In this document: positions 7,955-16,209 of the stretch, piece by piece | How the letters are laid out: the number at the start of each line of letters is the position of its first letter | Numbering within the stretch: position 1 is the stretch's first letter | Source: Actinomycetes bacterium | Lineage (GTDB): Bacteria > Actinomycetota > Actinomycetes > Propionibacteriales > Propionibacteriaceae | Length of the DNA: 22,923 nt | Reading direction: 5' to 3' | NCBI GenBank assembly: GCA_023437345.1 | Contig: JAEZGC010000234.1 | Coordinates: 1-22,923 of the forward strand | Made by a program: the position numbers and the translations under genes | The notes under the pieces: generated by a model | The model's database searches: none | The model's input: only the letters and a program-made list of their open reading frames with translations | What the model was told of the DNA's origin: nothing

Positions 7955-10585
7955 TCAGGCAGGTTCGACGAACACAGCGACGCTCAGCGGCGGCACCCAG
8001 AACCCGGTCGGGGTGGCCCTTGCGGCCTGCACCACAGGGTCTGCGCCGGCGGCCTGGACCGGGTGGAGCCGGTACCGGTCGGCGGTGAACGGCACCTCCT
8101 GCCGGACTGCCGCCTGCGTCGCGTTGAACACCGCGACGAGCGCCGACCAGCGCGGTTCGACGACCGGGTTCGCGATCCGCATCGTCACCACACCGGGCAC
8201 CGCCTGCGCGGTCCCCGAGACCGGGAAGCTGACCGACGCCTCGATGGCGGCCGCGTTGCCGAGCCGGAACAGCGGGGTGGAGGCACGCAGCCGCAGCAGG
8301 TCGAGGGCCAGTTCGTGGGCGAACCTGATGTCGGCCGGCGCGGGCTTCAGCGACGCGTCGGCCAGCAGCGGCGCCAGGATCGGCCACAGCGGGCCGTTGT
8401 CGTCCTCGGGCGGCAGGCCGGCGCCGAACCCGTTGTCGGTCAGCGAGAAGTCCAGCTGGTTGAACCAGTCCCCCGACAGGTAGGAGTTCCGGTCCAGGCT
8501 CTTGGAGCGCAGCATGTCGGTGCCGGCATGCCACATCACCGGCGATTGCCCCAGCGTTGCGCAGGCCAGGCACAGCGCGTTGAGCCGAACCCGGTCGGCC
8601 ATCGGGGTCTCGCGGGGCAGCTTGAGGATCAGCGCGTCGAACAGCGTCTCGTTGTCGTGGGCGTCCACATAGCTGATCACCTCGTCGGGCTGGTCGGCGT
8701 AGCCGGCCCATGTCCCCTGGTAGCCGAGCTGGTCGCCGCGCACCCATTGCCCGGTCGCCGCCGAACGGAACCTGTAGCTGCGCAGCGTGCCGGCCAGGCC
8801 GAGCTGGACCAGGTCGGTCAGGCCGGCGAGCCGCGGGTCCCGCCCGGACGCCGCCAGGCCAGTGCCGAAGCCCTGCGTCCGCGGATCGTCGAAGGCGCCG
8901 CCGCCGCGGACGGCGTCGCGCAGCCGGTCGGAGAAGGTGGCTATCGACGTGCCGCCGAGCTGGCCCTGGCTGGCCTGCACGAAGCGTGAGTTGTTGGCCA
9001 CCTCGCCGAAGTTCCAGCCCTCGCCGTAGAGGGTGACCGCAGCCCCGTCCACCCCGTCGCGCTCCAGCGTCAGGGCGTCGAGCGCGGCCCGGACCGCGAG
9101 CAGGTTGTCCCTTGAGTGGTGGCCCATCAGGTCGAACCGGTAGCCGTCGACCCGGTAGTGACGCGCCCAGTACACGCAGGCGTCCACCATCAGCTTCTGC
9201 GCCATCAGGTGTTCGGTGGCGACGTTGGGACAGCACGTCGACGTCTCCACCTCACCGCAGGGGGTGAGCCGGTGGTAGTACCCCGGGACCAGCCGGTCGA
9301 GCACCGACTTGGTGTCCTGGCCGGCGCTGGCGGTGTGGTTGAACACCATGTCGAGCACCACCCGCAGCCCGCCGGCGTGCAGCGCGGCGACCAGGCTGCG
9401 GAACTCGACCACCCGTCCCGACCCGTCGGCGGCGGCCAGGGTGGAGGCGTAGGAGCCCTCCGGGGCGAAGAAGTGCCACGGCTCGTAGCCCCAGTTGTAG
9501 CTCTCCGAGTTCGCCGCCACCTGCGCCTGCTGCCACGGCGAGTCGGGCGGCAGCGCCCGCAGCCGGTCAACGTCCAGCGCGCTGGCCGGACGGGACCGCT
9601 CGTCAACCGCGGCGTTGTCGAACACCGGTAGCAGCTGCACCGAGGTGAGCCCGGCCGCCGCGAGCCGGCGAAGGTGCGCCATCCCTGCCGAGTCGGCTTC
9701 GAAGGCGAGGAAGCTGCCGCGCAGCGGTCCGGGCACGGTCTGGTCGGCGACCGAAAAGTCGCGCACGTGGAGCTCGTAGATCACCTGGTCGACCGGGTGC
9801 CGCAACGGCGGGCCGGCGGTGGCGAGCCAGGCCTTGGGAGCCAGGCCGGGGTCGGCGGGGTCGATCAGGACCGAGTGGGTCGAGTTGACGGTGAGCGCCA
9901 CCGAGTAAGGGTCGGTCACGTGGTTGGACACCACCCGTCCGTGGTGGGGTGTGAACACCGTCACCTCGTAGCGGTACCGGTCGCCGGCCCAGGCCGGCTC
10001 ACCGGTCACCTGCCAGGTCCCGTCCTGGTTGCGCTGCATCGGGTGGACGCGGCCCCGGGAGTGGAGGTCGTCGCCGGGCGCCCAGCGCAGCAGCCGGACC
10101 CGCTGGGCGGTCGGCGCCCACACCCGCAGCGTCGGGACGCCGTCGTGCCATTCCGCGCCCAGCACTGCGTCCGCGGCGGCGGCGTAGACCTCGTCCAGCA
10201 CGCCGGGGACCTGGAGCGACCCGGCCCTGACCAACGCCCCGGAGGGGTGGTGCGCGCTGACCACGAGCTGGCCGCACAAGGCGTCGGCGACCGGGACGGA
10301 GTCGGGCACCCGCAGGGCCAGGTGGCCGGCCAGGTGCGGCACGGTGGCGGCTACCTGCGGCGGCAGGCCGTCCGGGTCGGGGGTCAGCACGGCCACCCCC
10401 CACGGCACTGGGGCGGGCTCGCGGGGGTCTATCGGCTCGGCTATCGACCAGTGCAGCAGCCAGTCCAGCTGTCGCGGGTCGGTGCCCGCCGGGAGGTCGT
10501 CGGCGGGCCAGGCGATCAGCCCGCGGCGCAGCCAGTGACCCCTCGCCTGCGCCAGGTCAGCGACCTCCCCGGCCACAGTCAGCAT
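7955..10585 (-). CDS. pulA: Type I pullulanase (alpha-1,6 debranching enzyme, GH13)
   Basis: 876 residues without signal peptide or lipobox, so intracellular. It hydrolyses alpha-1,6 branch points of glycogen-like glucans or branched maltodextrins. The N-terminal part (about 12-110, with GHWLRRGLIAWP) resembles the N2 domain of PulA-type enzymes. A CBM48-like domain follows (about 142-250, with LRVWAPTAQRVRLL). The barrel includes IYELHVRDFS (269-278), the type I pullulanase signature YNWGYEP (363-369; usually YNWGYDP), DMVFNH (412-417), YRFD with nucleophile Asp485, YGEGW with acid/base Glu522, and AHDN with His643-Asp644. A Cys-rich loop (443-452) is unusual for a cytosolic protein but no function is clear. 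A TAGGGT hexamer ends 6 nt before ATG 10585, so the transcript may be leaderless. An ABC transporter ends 51 nt upstream and tkt starts 70 nt downstream. Confidence 0.94.
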   Translation of the reverse strand: MLTVAGEVADLAQARGHWLRRGLIAWPADDLPAGTDPRQLDWLLHWSIAEPIDPREPAPVPWGVAVLTPDPDGLPPQVAATVPHLAGHLALRVPDSVPVADALCGQLVVSAHHPSGALVRAGSLQVPGVLDEVYAAAADAVLGAEWHDGVPTLRVWAPTAQRVRLLRWAPGDDLHSRGRVHPMQRNQDGTWQVTGEPAWAGDRYRYEVTVFTPHHGRVVSNHVTDPYSVALTVNSTHSVLIDPADPGLAPKAWLATAGPPLRHPVDQVIYELHVRDFSVADQTVPGPLRGSFLAFEADSAGMAHLRRLAAAGLTSVQLLPVFDNAAVDERSRPASALDVDRLRALPPDSPWQQAQVAANSESYNWGYEPWHFFAPEGSYASTLAAADGSGRVVEFRSLVAALHAGGLRVVLDMVFNHTASAGQDTKSVLDRLVPGYYHRLTPCGEVETSTCCPNVATEHLMAQKLMVDACVYWARHYRVDGYRFDLMGHHSRDNLLAVRAALDALTLERDGVDGAAVTLYGEGWNFGEVANNSRFVQASQGQLGGTSIATFSDRLRDAVRGGGAFDDPRTQGFGTGLAASGRDPRLAGLTDLVQLGLAGTLRSYRFRSAATGQWVRGDQLGYQGTWAGYADQPDEVISYVDAHDNETLFDALILKLPRETPMADRVRLNALCLACATLGQSPVMWHAGTDMLRSKSLDRNSYLSGDWFNQLDFSLTDNGFGAGLPPEDDNGPLWPILAPLLADASLKPAPADIRFAHELALDLLRLRASTPLFRLGNAAAIEASVSFPVSGTAQAVPGVVTMRIANPVVEPRWSALVAVFNATQAAVRQEVPFTADRYRLHPVQAAGADPVVQAARATPTGFWVPPLSVAVFVEPA

Positions 10586-10591
10586 GGGGTC

Positions 10592-10597
10592 ACCCTA
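10592..10597 (-). promoter_or_regulatory. pulA: Possible leaderless -10 of pulA
   Basis: TAGGGT on the minus strand with exactly 6 nt between it and ATG 10585, the spacing expected if transcription starts at the A of the start codon. An alternative reading is that AGGGTGA here acts as a weak ribosome binding site. Confidence 0.35.
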
Positions 10598-10636
10598 GCC
10601 AGCGGGCCTCCCCCGTTGCTGCGTGACCGGGCCGGC

Positions 10637-12460
10637 TCACCGGGCGAGGGCCGCGTAGCGGCCGCCCAGCGCGACCAGTTCGTCGTGGCTGCCGCGCTCG
10701 AGGATGCGCCCCTGGTCGAGCACGATGATCTCGTCCGACTCGCGGATGGTCGACAACCGGTGCGCGATCGTCACCGTCGTGCGGCCCGCCATCAGGGTGT
10801 CGATGGCCTCCTGCAGGTCACGCTCGGTGTCGTTGTCCAGGGCGGAGGTGGCCTCGTCCAGGATCAGCACGGGCGGGTTCGCCAGCAGCGTCCGCGCGAT
10901 CGCCAGGCGCTGCCGCTCACCGCCGGAGAACCTGTGGCCGCGGGCACCCACGACGGTGTCCAGTCCGCCGGGCAGCGCCCGCACCACGTCGTCCACCTGG
11001 GCCGCGGCCAGCACCTGCCACAGCTCGGCGTCGGTGGCCGACGGGCTGGCCAGTCGCAGGTTGTCGGCGATCGAGGCGTGCCGCAGGTAGGTCTCCTGGG
11101 TGACCGTCCCGATCGCCGCCGCCCGGTCGGACGGGTCGAGCTCACGCAGGTCGATCCCGTCCAGCAGGATGCGGCCCGTCGTGGGGTCGGCCAGCCGTAC
11201 CAGCAGGGACGCGAGCGTCGACTTGCCCGATCCCGTCTCGCCCACCACCGCGACCGCCGTACCGGGGGCGATCACCAGGTCGATGTCTGCCAGTGCGAGC
11301 CGGTCACCGTCGGGGAAGCGGTAGCTGACCCCCTCGAGCCGCAGCTCGCCGCGTACCGTCCCGCGCGGCAACCGCACCGGCCGGACGGGGTCGGGCACCT
11401 CCACCGGCAGGTCGAGGTACCCGAACACCCGGCTCAGCAGCGCCATCGACGTGATCCACTGGGCCCCGACGTTCAGCAACCCCATGATCGGGCGGAAGAT
11501 CGACACCTGGAGCGTCGAGAAGGCGATCAACGTCCCGATGGTGATGCCGCCGGACAGCTGCGGGAAGCCGGCGATCAGGTAGAGCAACGCCGGAATGATC
11601 GCGAACACGATCTGCATCGTCGCCATCCGCCAGCGGCCGGCCAGGGACGAGCGGATCTCGAGGTCGATCAGCGACTCGGAGGTGGCAGTGAAATCCTGCT
11701 CGGCGCGACCCGTGGTACCCAGCGTCTTGGCGAGCATCGCGCCGTTGACCGACAGCGTCTCCTCGACCTGGGAGTGCAGGTCGGCCAGTGCCCGCTGCCG
11801 GGAGGTGGTGATGTCGCGGCGCACCAGCGCGACCCGCCGGGTGGTCAGGATCGCCGGCGGCAGCACGATCAGGCTGAGCAGCGACAGTTGCCAGCTCAAC
11901 GCCACCATCGCGGCGGCGGTGGCGATGGCGGTGGTGAGGTTGGACGCTATCGAGGTCGCGGTCGTGGTGACCACCGACTGGAGCCCCGCGACGTCCTGCA
12001 GGATGCGGGCCTGGATCTCGCCGGAGCGGGTCCGCTTGAAGAACGCTATCGACTGGCGTTGCAGGTGGGTGAACACCCTGGTCCGCAGGCCGTGCATCAC
12101 GCGCTGGCCGACGGCGGTGGCCAGCCAGGTCTGCCAGACCCCGAGGATCCCGGTCAGGACGGCGACCCCGACCATGCCGATGACGAGCCAGGCGAGCAGG
12201 ACGGTGTCGCCGTTCGGCAGTGCGTCGTCGATCACCGCCCGCAGCAGGAAGGGCTGGGCGAGCGCGATCAGCGCGGAGACCCCGATGATCGCGCAGACCG
12301 CGAGGGTGGGCCACAGGTTGCCCTTGAACAGGGTCGCCACCCGGCGCAGGCTGACCGGAGACTCGGCGAGCTGGTGCCGGTCGGCAGGATCGGCCCGGGC
12401 CGGGCCGCGCCGCATCTCAAGACCGCCGCCCCCGATGCCGGCCATGCCAGGGACGGTCAT
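10637..12460 (-). CDS. ABC half-transporter (fused exporter-type permease and ATPase)
   Basis: 607 residues, typical for a type IV (MsbA/LmrA-like) half-transporter working as a dimer in the membrane. After a Gly/Arg-rich cytoplasmic tail (1-45), six membrane segments fall between about 50 and 335, with a coupling-helix region around FFKRTRSGEIQAR (140-152). The ATPase domain has Walker A GETGSGKST (407-415), Q-loop Gln455, the signature FSGGERQR (511-518, usually LSGGQ), Walker B VLILDEA (531-537) and switch His567. The exported substrate is unknown; drugs, lipids or peptides are all possible. ATG 12460 is set by AAGGAGG 4 nt upstream; the frame extends to 13786 but that part is antisense to the neighbouring gene. 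The pullulanase gene follows after 51 nt, without evidence for a functional link. Confidence 0.93.
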   Translation of the reverse strand: MTVPGMAGIGGGGLEMRRGPARADPADRHQLAESPVSLRRVATLFKGNLWPTLAVCAIIGVSALIALAQPFLLRAVIDDALPNGDTVLLAWLVIGMVGVAVLTGILGVWQTWLATAVGQRVMHGLRTRVFTHLQRQSIAFFKRTRSGEIQARILQDVAGLQSVVTTTATSIASNLTTAIATAAAMVALSWQLSLLSLIVLPPAILTTRRVALVRRDITTSRQRALADLHSQVEETLSVNGAMLAKTLGTTGRAEQDFTATSESLIDLEIRSSLAGRWRMATMQIVFAIIPALLYLIAGFPQLSGGITIGTLIAFSTLQVSIFRPIMGLLNVGAQWITSMALLSRVFGYLDLPVEVPDPVRPVRLPRGTVRGELRLEGVSYRFPDGDRLALADIDLVIAPGTAVAVVGETGSGKSTLASLLVRLADPTTGRILLDGIDLRELDPSDRAAAIGTVTQETYLRHASIADNLRLASPSATDAELWQVLAAAQVDDVVRALPGGLDTVVGARGHRFSGGERQRLAIARTLLANPPVLILDEATSALDNDTERDLQEAIDTLMAGRTTVTIAHRLSTIRESDEIIVLDQGRILERGSHDELVALGGRYAALAR

Positions 12461-12485
12461 CCGGCCTCCTTCACCGTGCTCATCT

Positions 12486-12506
12486 GCCCCGACCCTACGT
12501 CGGGGC
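12486..12506 (-). promoter_or_regulatory. Perfect inverted repeat upstream of the ABC transporter
   Basis: GCCCCGAC (12486-12493) and GTCGGGGC (12499-12506) flank a 5-nt centre, 25 nt before the ATG at 12460. It could be a repressor operator or a leader hairpin; the sequence alone does not decide. It lies in the 180-nt divergent gap with the gene at 12641. Confidence 0.4.
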
Positions 12507-12640
12507 GCCGCTGCGAGGTAGCGCCGATCGGGTGACGCGCCGCGACGTGCGTCCGGCCCGCCCGAACCGTGGGCCGCCGGACCGGCCATCAGTCCCCGCA
12601 GGGGTTGCCGCGCCGCGTCACCCCTGACAGGGTCGGCGGC

Positions 12641-13711
12641 ATGCAGCGACGCGAGGTGCTGGCCGCCCGCCTGGCCACGCAGCGGCTGACCGGGCCTGCT
12701 GCCGGGTCGCCCGAGCAGGCGGTGCGCGACCTGCTCTGCGTGCAGGGACAGGACGCCGCCCTGGCGCGGGCGATGATCGCCTATCGCACCGCGGGGACTG
12801 TCGCCGGGGTGGACGCCGCCGTGGCGGACGGACGGCTGGTCCGCACCCACGTCCTGCGGCCCACCTGGCACTACGTCGCCGCGTCCGACCTGCGGTGGCT
12901 GCTGGCGCTGACGGCGGCCCCGCTGGCTGCCAGGCTGGGAGCGCGTGAGCGCCAGCTCGGCATCGACCACGGCCTGGCCGACGCGGCGCTGCAGGTCTTC
13001 GCCGACCGGCTCGCGGGCCGGCGGTTCGCGATCCGCAAGGAGTTGGCGGCCGCGCTCGCCGAAGCGGGACTGCTCGACCCGGCCGATCCCCGGGCGGGCC
13101 AGCGGGTGGGCCACCTGCTGGGGTTCGCCGAGTACCGCGCACTGGTCTGCTCGGCGCCGGTGGCTTCCCCGACCCACCACTACGCCCTGGTCGACGAGGT
13201 GGTGCCTGCCGCGCCGGCGAAGCCGCGTGAGGAGGCGGTGACCGACCTGGTGCTGCGGTTCGTCGAGGGCCATGGACCGGTAGCCCTGAAGGAGCTGCAG
13301 CGCTGGACGCCGCTCACGCTGGTCGAGATCCGGGCCGCCGTGGACCGACTGGGTGACCGGCTGAACCGTCAGGATGTGGCGGGCGTGGAGCTGTGGTCCG
13401 GTGCCGGACTGCCGCAGACCCGGCCACGGCGGGCCTGGCTGTTGTCGATCTTCGACGAGGCCTTCCTGACCTACCCGCTGCTGAACTTCCCCCGCTCCGC
13501 GGGCCATCCCGCCGGGAGCGCCCGCTACCGGTTCGCCGAAGCCGGCGGCGGCGTGGTGGTCTGCGACCTGCGCGACGTCGGGCTCTGGCGTCGCCGGGTC
13601 ACCGGCGCCGGCGTCGAGATCACCCTCGACCTTGACCCCGGTCTCTCCCCCGCCCAGCTGTCGGCAGTGGACGAGGCCGCCGAGCTGCTCCGCGCGACGA
13701 TCTCGGGCTGA
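12641..13711 (+). CDS. AlkZ-like winged-helix DNA-binding protein (HTH_42 family)
   Basis: 356 residues. The layout matches the HTH_42/AlkZ-like family: an N-terminal region with Q35-G-Q37 in LLCVQGQDA, which sits where AlkZ DNA glycosylases carry their catalytic Q-x-Q pair; then LVRTHVLRPTWHYVAASDLRWLL (66-88, an LR-x-TWH-like segment), a winged-helix region around 199-245, and a C-terminal part with LLSIFDEAFLTY (267-278), similar to the LLPxFDE-like block of relatives. Characterised members excise bulky alkylated or crosslinked bases; many actinobacterial paralogues are uncharacterised, so the reaction is inference. ATG 12641 fits the family start; AGGG lies 8 nt upstream, and CAGGGT 7 nt before the ATG could be a leaderless -10. 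Divergent from the ABC transporter and followed by the pfl genes. Confidence 0.8.
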   Translation: MQRREVLAARLATQRLTGPAAGSPEQAVRDLLCVQGQDAALARAMIAYRTAGTVAGVDAAVADGRLVRTHVLRPTWHYVAASDLRWLLALTAAPLAARLGARERQLGIDHGLADAALQVFADRLAGRRFAIRKELAAALAEAGLLDPADPRAGQRVGHLLGFAEYRALVCSAPVASPTHHYALVDEVVPAAPAKPREEAVTDLVLRFVEGHGPVALKELQRWTPLTLVEIRAAVDRLGDRLNRQDVAGVELWSGAGLPQTRPRRAWLLSIFDEAFLTYPLLNFPRSAGHPAGSARYRFAEAGGGVVVCDLRDVGLWRRRVTGAGVEITLDLDPGLSPAQLSAVDEAAELLRATISG

Positions 13712-13725
13712 CCGCCGGCTTGATC

Positions 13726-13771
13726 GGGCAGGCCGTAACGACCCTGAACCGCCGGGGAGATCACCCTGCCC
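13726..13771 (+). terminator. Weak terminator candidate after the AlkZ-like gene
   Basis: GGGCAGG (13726-13732) and CCTGCCC (13765-13771) are complementary but separated by 32 nt, 15 nt after the stop. The long loop makes it a weak candidate. Confidence 0.25.
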
Positions 13772-13785
13772 AGCCCCCGATTCCA

Positions 13786-13798
13786 ATGGTCAGACCAT
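13786..13798 (+). promoter_or_regulatory. Palindromic operator of GntR/FadR type upstream of pflB
   Basis: ATGGTC-A-GACCAT is a perfect 13-bp palindrome. Its core TGGTCAGACCA matches the TGGT-n3-ACCA pattern bound by FadR-subfamily GntR regulators (FadR, PdhR and LldR type). It ends 14 nt before the -10-like hexamer TAGGAT at 13813, so it covers the likely -35 region and would suit repression. The cognate regulator is not in this window. Confidence 0.6.
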
Positions 13799-13800
13799 CC

Positions 13801-13824
13801 TCCTACGCAGTGTAGGATTACCTA
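13801..13824 (+). promoter_or_regulatory. Likely pflB -10 with two overlapping inverted repeats
   Basis: TAGGAT (13813-13818) fits the TAnnnT -10 pattern and would start transcription near 13825, giving a leader of about 110 nt. It is embedded in TCCTAC-n5-GTAGGA (13801-13817), and TAGG-n4-CCTA (13813-13824) overlaps the same arm. These may be a second operator; the protein is unknown. Confidence 0.4.
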
Positions 13825-13856
13825 ACAAGCGCTGGCCACACCGCGATTGGTGGCTG

Positions 13857-13877
13857 TTCGGACACCTCTGTCCCGAA
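13857..13877 (+). promoter_or_regulatory. Hairpin in the pflB leader
   Basis: TTCGGACA (13857-13864) pairs with TGTCCCGAA (13869-13877) around a CCTC loop, with one bulged C. It lies about 60 nt before the pflB ATG and outside the ribosome binding site, so it might affect mRNA stability. Confidence 0.35.
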
Positions 13878-13936
13878 AACCCAAGCAGCAGTGGCGCCAG
13901 CCTGCCCGAAACCAGACGCCGGTACCCAGGAGCAGC

Positions 13937-16207
13937 ATGACGACCCAGTCCCCCGCCCAGGAGTTGACCTTCCGCGACGATCCCTGGCAGGGGTTCACCC
14001 CGGGTCGGTGGCAGTCGGCGATCGACGTCCGGGACTTCATCCTGACCAACTTCACCCCCTACACCGGCGACGCCTCGTTCCTCGCCGGACCGACCGCGAG
14101 GACGCTGCAGGTCTGGGAGACGCTGCAGCGCGACTACCTCTCCGTGGAGCGGGCCCGTCGGGTCTACGACGTGGAGACCCACATCCCCGCCGACGTGGAC
14201 GCCTTCCCGGCCGGCTACATCTGCGACGACGACAACGTCATAGTCGGCCTGCAGACCGACGTCCCACTGAAGCGGCCGATGATGCCGGCCGGCGGCTGGC
14301 GGATGGTCGAGACCGCGATCCGCGAGGCCGGGCTGGAACCCGACCTGCGGGTGAAGGAGGTCTTCACCAAGCACCGCAAGACCCACAACGAGGCGGTCTT
14401 CGACATCTACACCCCGCGGATCCGCAAGGCTCGCAGCGCCCACCTGATCACCGGCCTGCCGGACGCCTACGGCCGCGGCCGGATCATCGGCGACTACCGG
14501 CGGGTGGCGCTGTACGGCGTGGACCGGCTGATCGAGGCCAAGCGGGCCGACATGGACTCCGTGCTGGGCCAGCCGTTCAGCGAGCACTGGGCGCGCTACC
14601 GCGAGGAGCACGCCGAGCAGATCAAGGCGCTGAAGAAGCTGAAGAACCTCGGCGAGGAGTACGGCTTCGACCTGTCCCGTCCCGCCGCCGACTTCCGCGA
14701 GGCCGTCCAGTGGACCTACTTCGCCTACCTGGCAAGCGTGAAGAGCCAGGACGGCGCCGCGATGAGCATCGGACGGCTGTCCGGCTTCTTCGACGCCTAC
14801 GCCGAGCGTGACCTGGCCGCCGGGACCCTCACCGAGGAGGCGGCGCAGGAGGTGATCGACGCGCTGGTCACCAAGCTGCGGATCGTCAGGTTCCTGCGCA
14901 CCATCGACTACGACCAGATCTTCTCCGGCGACCCGTACTGGGCGACCTGGTCCGACGGCGGGTTCGCCGACGACGGCCGCACGCTCGTCACGAAGACGTC
15001 GTTCCGGCTGCTGCAGACGCTGCGCAACCTCGGCCCGGCTCCCGAGCCGAACATCACCATCTACTGGGACGCCGCGCTGCCGTCCGGCTACAAGGAGTTC
15101 TGCGCCGAGATCTCGATCGAGACCTCGGCCCTGCAGTACGAGTCCGATTGCCAGATCCGCAGCCACTGGGGCGACGACACCGCCATCGCGTGCTGCGTCT
15201 CGCCGATGGCGATCGGCAAGCAGATGCAATTCTTCGGGGCTCGGCTGAACGCGGCGAAGACGATGCTGTACGCCATCAATGGCGGTCGCGACGAGATGAC
15301 CGGCGCCCAGGTGGTGACCGGCCACGAGCCGATCACCGGCGACCAGCCGCTGGACTTCGACACGGTGTGGGCGCGCTACGACCAGATGCTCACCTGGGCG
15401 GTCGAGACCTACGTCGAGGCACTGAACATCATCCACTACAGCCACGACCGCTACGCCTACGAGGCGATGGAGATGGCGCTGCACGACGACGAGATCATCC
15501 GCACCATGGGCTGCGGGATCGCCGGGCTGTCGATAGTCGCCGACTCGCTGGCGGCAATCCGGTACGCCACCGTCACGCCGGTGCGCGACGAGTCCGGCCT
15601 CGTGGTCGACTACATCACCGAGGGCGACTTCCCGCGCTACGGCAACGTCGACGACCGGGCCGACGAACTGGCGCAGCTGGTGGTCGCGACCGTGATGGAC
15701 AAGATCCGCCACCTGCCCCTCTACCGCGACGCCGTCCCCACCCAGTCGGTGCTGACCATCACCTCGAACGTGGTCTACGGCAAGGCGACCGGCTCGTTCC
15801 CGTGCGGCCACCGGGCCGGCACCCCGTTCGCGCCGGGCGCCAACCCGGAGAACGGCGCCGACACCCACGGCATGGTCGCCTCGATGATGAGCGTCGGGAA
15901 ACTGTCCTACGACGACGCGCTGGACGGCATCTCGCTGACCAACACCATCACCCCGCCCGCGCTGGGCAGGACGCCGGCCGAGCGGGTGCACAACCTGGTC
16001 GGGATCCTCGACGCCGGGATGGGCGAAGGGCTCTACCACGCCAACATCAACGTGCTGAACCGGGAGACCCTGCTCGACGCGATGGAACACCCCGAGAACT
16101 ACCCGCAGCTCACCATCCGGGTCTCCGGGTACGCGGTGAACTTCGTGAAGCTGACCCGCGAGCAGCAGCTGGACGTGCTGTCGCGGACGTTCCACGAGGC
16201 GCTCTGA
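13937..16207 (+). CDS. pflB: Formate C-acetyltransferase (pyruvate formate-lyase)
   Basis: 756 residues, the standard length. It converts pyruvate and CoA to acetyl-CoA and formate by a glycyl radical mechanism in anoxic cytoplasm. The catalytic cysteine pair is Cys419-Cys420 in AIACCVSPMAIG, and the glycyl radical site is Gly731 in RVSGYAVNF near the C terminus (Gly734 in E. coli). Other conserved parts are KTHNEAVFDIYTP (148-160) and FPCGHRAGTPFAPGANP (621-637). No truncation or missing key residue is seen. ATG 13937 follows CCAGGAG with 4 nt spacing. The gene has a long upstream region with a GntR-type palindrome, and its activase follows 2 nt after the stop, so both are probably one transcript. 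Confidence 0.98.
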   Translation: MTTQSPAQELTFRDDPWQGFTPGRWQSAIDVRDFILTNFTPYTGDASFLAGPTARTLQVWETLQRDYLSVERARRVYDVETHIPADVDAFPAGYICDDDNVIVGLQTDVPLKRPMMPAGGWRMVETAIREAGLEPDLRVKEVFTKHRKTHNEAVFDIYTPRIRKARSAHLITGLPDAYGRGRIIGDYRRVALYGVDRLIEAKRADMDSVLGQPFSEHWARYREEHAEQIKALKKLKNLGEEYGFDLSRPAADFREAVQWTYFAYLASVKSQDGAAMSIGRLSGFFDAYAERDLAAGTLTEEAAQEVIDALVTKLRIVRFLRTIDYDQIFSGDPYWATWSDGGFADDGRTLVTKTSFRLLQTLRNLGPAPEPNITIYWDAALPSGYKEFCAEISIETSALQYESDCQIRSHWGDDTAIACCVSPMAIGKQMQFFGARLNAAKTMLYAINGGRDEMTGAQVVTGHEPITGDQPLDFDTVWARYDQMLTWAVETYVEALNIIHYSHDRYAYEAMEMALHDDEIIRTMGCGIAGLSIVADSLAAIRYATVTPVRDESGLVVDYITEGDFPRYGNVDDRADELAQLVVATVMDKIRHLPLYRDAVPTQSVLTITSNVVYGKATGSFPCGHRAGTPFAPGANPENGADTHGMVASMMSVGKLSYDDALDGISLTNTITPPALGRTPAERVHNLVGILDAGMGEGLYHANINVLNRETLLDAMEHPENYPQLTIRVSGYAVNFVKLTREQQLDVLSRTFHEAL

Positions 16208-16209
16208 CG

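Noticed and set aside
9674..12535. 953-codon plus-strand open frame
   Set aside because: It is antisense to pulA and the ABC transporter and resembles no protein; those genes have complete catalytic motifs.
13811..13830. Iron box (DtxR/IdeR) upstream of pflB
   Set aside because: TAGG and CCTAA are present, but the spacing is 4 nt where the 19-bp consensus needs about 9.
13712..13936. FNR or CRP site upstream of pflB
   Set aside because: TTGAT occurs at 13720-13724, but no ATCAA half lies at the right distance, and no TGTGA-n6-TCACA is seen.
13790..16195. 801-codon minus-strand open frame antisense to pflB
   Set aside because: Composition is of the shadow type, and PflB on the plus strand is unmistakable.
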